Shown piece by piece: positions 8,698-13,365 of a DNA stretch of 13,365 nucleotides. This DNA comes from an uncultured Eubacteriales bacterium (GTDB taxonomy: Bacteria > Bacillota > Clostridia > Christensenellales > Borkfalkiaceae). The notes under the pieces are model-generated. The model did no database searches. It saw only the letters and a list, made by a program, of their open reading frames with translations, and was not told where the DNA came from. How positions within the stretch are numbered: position 1 is the first letter of the stretch; each line of letters opens with the position of its first letter. The translations under genes and the position numbers were made by a program. Location of the stretch: assembly GCA_902767455.1 (NCBI GenBank), contig CACXHH010000302.1, positions 1-13,365 of the forward strand. Direction: 5' to 3'.

Positions 8698-9604
8698 TTG
8701 AAGGACCAACCTTTTCAAGTAGTTTTCTTATACCCAACGTGATCGGTACGATGATCAAAGTAAGTATAATACCGATAGCGGCAAGATCGGGGTATTCGGC
8801 ATACGAAGCCGCAAGCGTACGCTTATACAAAATATAGCCTACCGTTGAAAACTGCGGATCCCCGTGAGAACCGTAAAAGCTGAACAAGCTCAACTGATTT
8901 GCGAACAAATTAGCTACGCTTATTACGAATATCGTTAAAAACGTTGGGAAAATCTGAGGAAAAACTATACTCCAGAACTCTCTCCATCTGTTTGCGCCGT
9001 CTATCTGCGCAGCTTCGGTTATAGAAGTCGAGATAGACGACATGGCGCCCGACAACAGTAAAACATTGGTTCCGAAACTCATGAGTATATTGTAAAAAAT
9101 CAACATAAACATTGTCGTATTGTGATTAGACAACAACCCAAGCATTTCTTCACCGCCAAGCCTTACTACGACGGCGGGTATAAAGCTGTCCACGAGATTC
9201 CTAAACAATATAACCATTACTATACCGCTGATTATAGACGGTAAGTAAAGCATTACCCTGAAAAAGTTCCTGAATAAACCTTTTTTAAATATAAAATAGG
9301 AAAAAAACAGAGCGAGGACCATACTGATACTTGACGAAGTTATCCACGCAATAAAGGAGTTTTTGAAAGCAAACGCCCACGTCACGTCCGAAAACATTTC
9401 GGTTATAACTTTCGTAAAATGATCAAACCCCACCCAAGTATAGGTGTTGGTAGTTCTATCGTAATCCTTAAAGGCTAACAAAATAGAGTTTATATTTACG
9501 CCAAAGTAAAAGATAAGCACCTGCACGAGCGGCAAAGCTATCATAGCGCTGTAAAATATAAATTGATTTCTCGACCTTCTGTTTTTAAAATCGACCTTTA
9601 ACAT
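8690..9604 (-). CDS. Carbohydrate ABC transporter permease, MalF/UgpA type (CUT1)
   Basis: This is an inner-membrane subunit of the sugar importer, 304 residues from ATG 9604. A TTG directly before it (9607) is also in frame, but GGGGA at 9612-9616 sits 7 bases from the ATG, so the ATG is preferred. A basic N-terminus is followed by a membrane helix at about 15-38 and further segments at about 84-106, 115-136, 163-186, 217-236 and 273-291. The EAA loop is well conserved at 197-216 (EAAQIDGA, F210, I213, P216). The segment before the second helix (G-F-D-H-F) matches the UgpA-type pattern of one periplasmic loop. The gene lies 27 bp after the binding-protein gene and overlaps the next permease by 8 bp. 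No ATPase gene is in the window, which is common where a shared MsmX/UgpC-like ATPase serves several importers. Confidence 0.93.
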   Translation of the reverse strand: MLKVDFKNRRSRNQFIFYSAMIALPLVQVLIFYFGVNINSILLAFKDYDRTTNTYTWVGFDHFTKVITEMFSDVTWAFAFKNSFIAWITSSSISMVLALFFSYFIFKKGLFRNFFRVMLYLPSIISGIVMVILFRNLVDSFIPAVVVRLGGEEMLGLLSNHNTTMFMLIFYNILMSFGTNVLLLSGAMSSISTSITEAAQIDGANRWREFWSIVFPQIFPTFLTIFVISVANLFANQLSLFSFYGSHGDPQFSTVGYILYKRTLAASYAEYPDLAAIGIILTLIIVPITLGIRKLLEKVGPSNE

Positions 9605-9611
9605 CAAGGTT

Positions 9612-9616
9612 TCCCC
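9612..9616 (-). promoter_or_regulatory. Ribosome binding site that decides the MalF-type permease start
   Basis: GGGGA lies 7 bases before the ATG at 9604 but only 4 bases before the in-frame TTG at 9607, so the ATG start is favoured. Confidence 0.6.
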
Positions 9617-9631
9617 AAATTTGATTATTGA

Positions 9632-11380
9632 TTATTTAAAATACTTGGAATAATTCGAATCCCAGAACTCTTTTGACGTAGATACGGCAAGCCCGTTAAA
9701 GTATTCAAGGCCGGTCAAACCGTCTTTGTATATAGCGTCGGACGGAATGGTATAAGGAGTGTTGCCCTGTCCTCTGTTCACAGTCGTTCTGTAGAAATAA
9801 GCAAAGTTGAAGTTGGAAGCGTTATCGGCATAGATGGGTTCTTTACTGAAAGGATAAACTACGTCGGCTCTCGCTCTCATTTCAAAAACGTTCCTGGTAT
9901 AATACGATACCTTATTCAAAATAGAATCGATATCGTAGTTCAAAGACTTCGGGCATCCCGTATATTCGGTAAATTCAACGAGCGACTGATCGGTGTAAAG
10001 GAATTTCAAAAAGTCGAGCGCAAGGTCTTTTTCGTAAGCCTTTCCTGACTCCTGACCTATATTGCCTCTTATGAAGGCTCCCGACATAAGATAGTCAACG
10101 AGCGTGACGCCTTCGCCTACTTCAGCTTGAGTGGCTTTCGGGAACGGCATGAAACCGAAGCGTCTTGCGCTTCTCGAAGCTTTATCTTCACCGTATTGCT
10201 TCGCCATAGTCTTGAAGTATCCCATGTCGTCAGCTTCGTTTTCCCAATAGTTGCTTTCTATGAGCATACCTATAGTGTTTTCCGTTGATAAGAAACGGCT
10301 TGCGATATAGGTCTTTTGAGTATCCGTATGAGAAAGCGAGCCAACCGACCTTAAATCAATATATTTAGTCGACTTATTGAGCAATCTGTCGGCAAACTGT
10401 AAAGCGTAATACTTGCCCGCTTGTTTCGCAAGAAGGTAGCCGTTGTTGGGCGTGATCGTCGTTGCGCTCATTTTCGACGTGATTTCAGCAGCGTTTGCGG
10501 ATGCAACTAAATTCTTTGCCGTTCCGTCAAACGTGAAATTGAGCATAGACTGTTCAAGGCCTTCGTAGTCACATGCGAGAGCAGCCAAAAATTCCGTAAA
10601 GTAATTGGGGTGATCGCCCGTCCAGATGACGGGAGTAATACCGATTTCTTTCATCTTTGAACAAAGCTTGAAGAAATCGTCGTAAGTTGCGGGAAGTCCG
10701 TCGTCATAGGTATTTGCCTTTCCGTCAGGGCCGTTGGATCTCGTTTCCGTTTCGCTTACGATAAAACCGTCGTTCCCGTTTTCTTTTTCGGCAGAAAAAT
10801 ATAATAATTCTTTTTCAAAAAGATCTACGTCGTAAGTTATACCGCGGAACGCCTGGTAATGAGGTAACATATATATTTTGTTGTTATCGGTCATAAGATA
10901 AGCTTTCTGTTCGGCAGTCAGTTTGTCGAATATACTTCTGCTTTCTCCGTATTGCGTAAGTTTTTCACTTGCAAGTTGAGTAATATCAAGAACTTTACCG
11001 CTCGCAACGAGATCGTTGTAATAAACGTATTCGGTAAAAAATATGGCGTCACGGCTCCTGTCGATGCCGTCTATAATATCTTTACCGCCTTGCTTTGCGT
11101 TATCGATCCAGATCTGCAAGCCCTTCTTTCCGGGCTCATAAACGTCGTCTTTATGAATTTCTTCATATCTTTTAGCCGCGGCTTTGAGCCATTTTTCCCC
11201 GAACGCACCGTTGAAGTTGCTTATAAACAAGGTCGTCTTACCGGTATTTATCGTGGTTTCACGATCGAATTCGTCAATCGAAGTAGCGCCGTCTGGTTTT
11301 TCGGTAGAAGGTTCACAACCAACGAGAACGAAAGTAACGATCAACATGATACACATAAGTAACGTAATAGCTTTTTTCAT
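9632..11380 (-). CDS. Extracellular sugar-binding lipoprotein of the ABC importer (family 1 type)
   Basis: This 582-residue protein starts at ATG 11380, with AAGGAG at 11387-11392 (6-base spacer). Residues 1-21 are a lipoprotein signal peptide with lipobox L-V-G-C, so Cys22 should be lipidated and anchored on the outer face of the membrane. A short charged linker follows. Residues about 45-150 open like a bacterial extracellular solute-binding protein (strand-helix start, K-W-L-K-A-A-A-K-R-Y-E-E-I-H), and later segments such as A-Y-L-M-T-D-N-N-K-I-Y-M-L-P and D-F-L-K-F-L-Y-T-D-Q-S fit the same family. It is clearly longer than the usual 400-450 residues. The extra length includes a polar stretch around 195-235. 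Its position directly before two permease genes supports its role as the importer's receptor. The ligand is unknown, probably an oligosaccharide. Confidence 0.92.
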   Translation of the reverse strand: MKKAITLLMCIMLIVTFVLVGCEPSTEKPDGATSIDEFDRETTINTGKTTLFISNFNGAFGEKWLKAAAKRYEEIHKDDVYEPGKKGLQIWIDNAKQGGKDIIDGIDRSRDAIFFTEYVYYNDLVASGKVLDITQLASEKLTQYGESRSIFDKLTAEQKAYLMTDNNKIYMLPHYQAFRGITYDVDLFEKELLYFSAEKENGNDGFIVSETETRSNGPDGKANTYDDGLPATYDDFFKLCSKMKEIGITPVIWTGDHPNYFTEFLAALACDYEGLEQSMLNFTFDGTAKNLVASANAAEITSKMSATTITPNNGYLLAKQAGKYYALQFADRLLNKSTKYIDLRSVGSLSHTDTQKTYIASRFLSTENTIGMLIESNYWENEADDMGYFKTMAKQYGEDKASRSARRFGFMPFPKATQAEVGEGVTLVDYLMSGAFIRGNIGQESGKAYEKDLALDFLKFLYTDQSLVEFTEYTGCPKSLNYDIDSILNKVSYYTRNVFEMRARADVVYPFSKEPIYADNASNFNFAYFYRTTVNRGQGNTPYTIPSDAIYKDGLTGLEYFNGLAVSTSKEFWDSNYSKYFK

Positions 11381-11411
11381 ATTTTTCTCCTTAATTTTTA
11401 TTTATTATTTT

Positions 11412-11425
11412 CGGAAATATCTCCG
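11412..11425 (-). other. Imperfect palindrome in the gap before the binding-protein gene
   Basis: CGGAGATATTTCCG directly follows the oxidoreductase stop. It pairs over four Watson-Crick base pairs plus a G-U, then runs into A-rich sequence up to the ribosome binding site. It is too weak, and lacks the T-tract, for a terminator. It may be chance, an operator half-site pair or an mRNA stability element. The A-rich leader after it would keep the start of the binding-protein gene unstructured. Confidence 0.2.
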
Positions 11426-12673
11426 TTAAATACTTATCGGCTTTCCGTCTTCAAGCCTTGATTCTTCCGCCGCAAACCCCATCAGGTGGCTCATGATCGA
11501 TTTGTCGATCGAAGTAAGACCTTTGGCGCTTGCATCGCCGCGTAAGGCGTGGACGATATCGTCTACCATCTTCTCGTCACCACCGCCGTGCCCACCGAAG
11601 GTTTCTTCGACGGTAACTTTGATTTCTTCAGGCTGAACGCCGTAAATCTTGCCGAATTTTTGGTAATGGATAATGTTGTCAAGCATACTCGCTTCGATTT
11701 CACCTTCCGTTCCGTGAACCCTTATCGTTCTGATACCGCCTTCGCAAAAGGCAGTCATCGTCAGTTGCGCGGTCGAACCGTCTTCAAACAGCGCGTTGAC
11801 GACTTGATTGTCCACCACGTCGTTGTCGCATTTAAACACGCATCTTGCGTAAGGATTTGCTCTTTTACTGAACGCGTTGTAAATAGCTTGCTTATCCTTG
11901 GGCGATCCCAAATATTGACCTGATGCGAAGGCAAACGCAGGATATTCGGTATAAAATTTCATTGCGTTGTACTTGCATTGATCTTTATAAGAGCACTCAA
12001 AACAATAATCTGCGCAACCTTCGGGGGCGTTTTCCTTTTTAAAATACATCAACGAGCCGTACGAAGTAACGCTTTTGCATTTTTTACCCGTGAGCCATAC
12101 CAAAAGATCGAGATCGTGACAGCATTTAGCCACTATCATCGGATTCGTGTCGCCGCCTTTGCGCCAATTACCTCTTACGAAACTGTGCGCCTGATGCCAC
12201 CAACCGACGTGTTCGGTTTCAGATATGGAAATGACGTTTCCGACTTTACCGTCGTCTATCATTTTCTTGATAGTCGTATATAAAGGAGCGTATCTCAAGA
12301 CGTGACAGACGTATACTTGCCTATTATATTTATGGGCAAGATCGGCTATTTCCCGACATTCGGCTACCGATTGAGCGATCGGTTTTTCAAGGACGAGATG
12401 ATAACCGATTTTTAACGCTTTGACCGCTTGCGCGTAGTGAGCCTGATCCATTGAAGCTATGATCAATACGTCGGCAATTTTACCGCTCCCGAAAAACTGC
12501 GTATCCGAAGAAAAACACATGTTTTCATCCAAAGAAAACTTTTTTCGCGCTATTGCGATTTTTTCGGGATCCGTATCACACACCGCAACTACCTTCACGT
12601 CTTCATATTTACTGAACGCGTCAAGATAGAATTTTCCACGCTGACCATAGCCTATAAGCGCAACTCTGATCAT
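11426..12673 (-). CDS. Gfo/Idh/MocA family oxidoreductase
   Basis: This is a cytoplasmic NAD(P)-dependent sugar or polyol dehydrogenase-like protein of 415 residues. ATG 12673 is chosen because AGGAGG lies 7 bases upstream, the start overlaps the GH2 stop as ATGA, and it places the Rossmann strand at the N-terminus. A GTG at 12712 would add 13 residues with no family support. The nucleotide-binding motif is G8-Y-G-Q-R-G13. The family E96-K-P98 motif holds the usual active-site lysine, and H186-D187 in C-C-H-D-L-D sits where the catalytic histidine is expected. Four cysteines at 220, 224, 227 and 233 form a compact cluster that could bind a metal. A glycine-rich G-H-G-G-G-D lies at 361-366. 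The family also includes GH109-type NAD-dependent glycosidases, so a hydrolase-like role is possible. The likely job is converting a sugar released from the imported glycan. Confidence 0.93.
   Translation of the reverse strand: MIRVALIGYGQRGKFYLDAFSKYEDVKVVAVCDTDPEKIAIARKKFSLDENMCFSSDTQFFGSGKIADVLIIASMDQAHYAQAVKALKIGYHLVLEKPIAQSVAECREIADLAHKYNRQVYVCHVLRYAPLYTTIKKMIDDGKVGNVISISETEHVGWWHQAHSFVRGNWRKGGDTNPMIVAKCCHDLDLLVWLTGKKCKSVTSYGSLMYFKKENAPEGCADYCFECSYKDQCKYNAMKFYTEYPAFAFASGQYLGSPKDKQAIYNAFSKRANPYARCVFKCDNDVVDNQVVNALFEDGSTAQLTMTAFCEGGIRTIRVHGTEGEIEASMLDNIIHYQKFGKIYGVQPEEIKVTVEETFGGHGGGDEKMVDDIVHALRGDASAKGLTSIDKSIMSHLMGFAAEESRLEDGKPISI
12670..12673 (-). other. ATGA overlap joining the GH2 and oxidoreductase genes
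   Basis: The TGA stop of the GH2 gene and the ATG of the oxidoreductase share bases in a 4-bp overlap, a common sign of translational coupling and of one transcript. Confidence 0.8.
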
Positions 12674-13365
12674 AACTTTTCCTCCTCGATTTTCGCCACG
12701 GCAGAATTGCACCTGCGTATTCTGTCAGTCGCACTTTTGCTGAACTTATTTTCTCTCGTATACGTATAGAAACCGTTTTGCTCTTGTTCTATGTCGTATA
12801 ATTGCGTATAACAAAAGCCGCTCAATTTTTCGCATGAAAGAAGAAGATTTACTATCTTTTCGTATTGTTCCACAAACTTTTCTTCGTCGGAAATACTGTT
12901 TCCGTATCCCCAATCGTCCGTTGCCTCAACGACGTAATCTCTACGGATCGGATCTGAAGATTCGTTTTGAGAGCCGGCTTTATTTGAGAATTTTTTACCG
13001 CCGAACTCACTGATGTTGACGGGATAATCGCCGTTATAAGTCAAGTTCGGCTCTTTCTCATTATATAACATCCATACGGACAATTTATTTTCGTTTTCAA
13101 GACAGTCTATTATTTCTTTTAACGTTTCGTATTCGCCGTAACTGTGGAAATCAAAAAGATCGGTCCTGTGTCCGTGATGACCGCCGCTTACGTCAACGCA
13201 AGGTCTGGTCGGATCTATTGCCTTGGTTAATTCGTAAACGGCGTCGACGAATCTCACATCTCTCGGGATTCTCTTATCCTTGATATTGTCCCAGACTTCG
13301 TTTAACGGACACCAGGTCACTATCGAAGGATGATTGAAATCTCTTTCAACCGCTTCCGTCCATTC
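12670..13365 (-). CDS. Glycoside hydrolase family 2 enzyme, C-terminal part (N-terminus off the right edge)
   Basis: The frame is open from the window edge to a TGA at 12670, giving the last 231 residues of a GH2-type enzyme. In this numbering the fragment begins inside the TIM barrel with E-R-D-F-N-H-P-S-I-V-T-W-C-P-L-N-E, whose final Glu (E23, codon at 13297-13299) matches the GH2 acid/base residue. The nucleophile is expected at the Glu of I-S-E-F-G-G (about E120). A later G-F-C-Y-T-Q-L-Y-D-I-E-Q-E segment is typical of this barrel's end. The missing N-terminus would hold the sugar-binding and Ig-like domains. Beta-galactosidase, beta-glucuronidase and beta-mannosidase activities cannot be told apart from this part. 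Secretion cannot be judged, but the operon partners suggest a cytoplasmic enzyme acting on imported oligosaccharide. It is the first visible gene of the operon. Confidence 0.93.
   Translation of the reverse strand, partial: EWTEAVERDFNHPSIVTWCPLNEVWDNIKDKRIPRDVRFVDAVYELTKAIDPTRPCVDVSGGHHGHRTDLFDFHSYGEYETLKEIIDCLENENKLSVWMLYNEKEPNLTYNGDYPVNISEFGGKKFSNKAGSQNESSDPIRRDYVVEATDDWGYGNSISDEEKFVEQYEKIVNLLLSCEKLSGFCYTQLYDIEQEQNGFYTYTRENKFSKSATDRIRRCNSAVAKIEEEKL
12681..12686 (-). promoter_or_regulatory. Ribosome binding site that decides the oxidoreductase start
   Basis: AGGAGG lies inside the last codons of the GH2 gene, 7 bases before ATG 12673. It favours that start over the in-frame GTG at 12712. 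Confidence 0.8.

Noticed and set aside
12674..12712. GTG at 12712 as the oxidoreductase start
   Set aside because: It would overlap the GH2 gene by 43 bp and add 13 unsupported residues. ATG 12673 has AGGAGG upstream and begins right at the Rossmann fold.

Overview
The window looks like a piece of a Bacillota (Clostridia-type) chromosome, probably from an uncultured gut or other anaerobic polysaccharide degrader. The evidence is AAGGAG-type ribosome binding sites a few bases before most starts, several lipoproteins with lipobox cysteines, a CUT1 sugar ABC importer encoded without its own ATPase, BIG2-like, GLUG-like and DUF4838-type secreted proteins, and moderate G+C judged by eye. TAA, TGA and TAG all act as stops, so the standard bacterial code fits. 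The order or family cannot be fixed from the sequence alone.

All eight genes lie on the minus strand and are tightly packed: gaps are 67 bp or less and two junctions overlap (4 bp and 8 bp). They read as one operon transcribed from right to left. In transcription order they are: the C-terminal part of a glycoside hydrolase family 2 enzyme (12670-13365, entering from the right edge); a Gfo/Idh/MocA oxidoreductase (11426-12673); a large lipoprotein solute-binding protein (9632-11380); two MalF/MalG-type permeases (8690-9604 and 7795-8697); a 1000-residue secreted beta-sandwich/Ig-like protein (4725-7727); a DUF4838-type lipoprotein (2691-4712); and a large lipoprotein with BIG2-like and GLUG-like repeats (1-2673) that runs off the left edge. 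The promoter and the terminator both appear to lie outside the window. No stretch above 300 bases lacks a gene.

The likely joint role, by inference, is capture and use of a complex glycan. The three secreted proteins would act on or bind the polymer at the cell surface. The binding protein and permeases would import the oligosaccharide using an ATPase encoded elsewhere. The cytoplasmic GH2 and the NAD(P)-type oxidoreductase would process it. The substrate cannot be read from the sequence.

The parts most worth attention are the three secreted proteins. The left-edge lipoprotein carries a module of about 390 residues that begins to repeat at the window edge. The 1000-residue protein seems to be built from two similar halves. 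The DUF4838 protein has a conspicuous Trp-Cys-x-Cys-x-x-Cys motif. No RNA genes, CRISPR arrays, insertion sequences or phage genes were seen.
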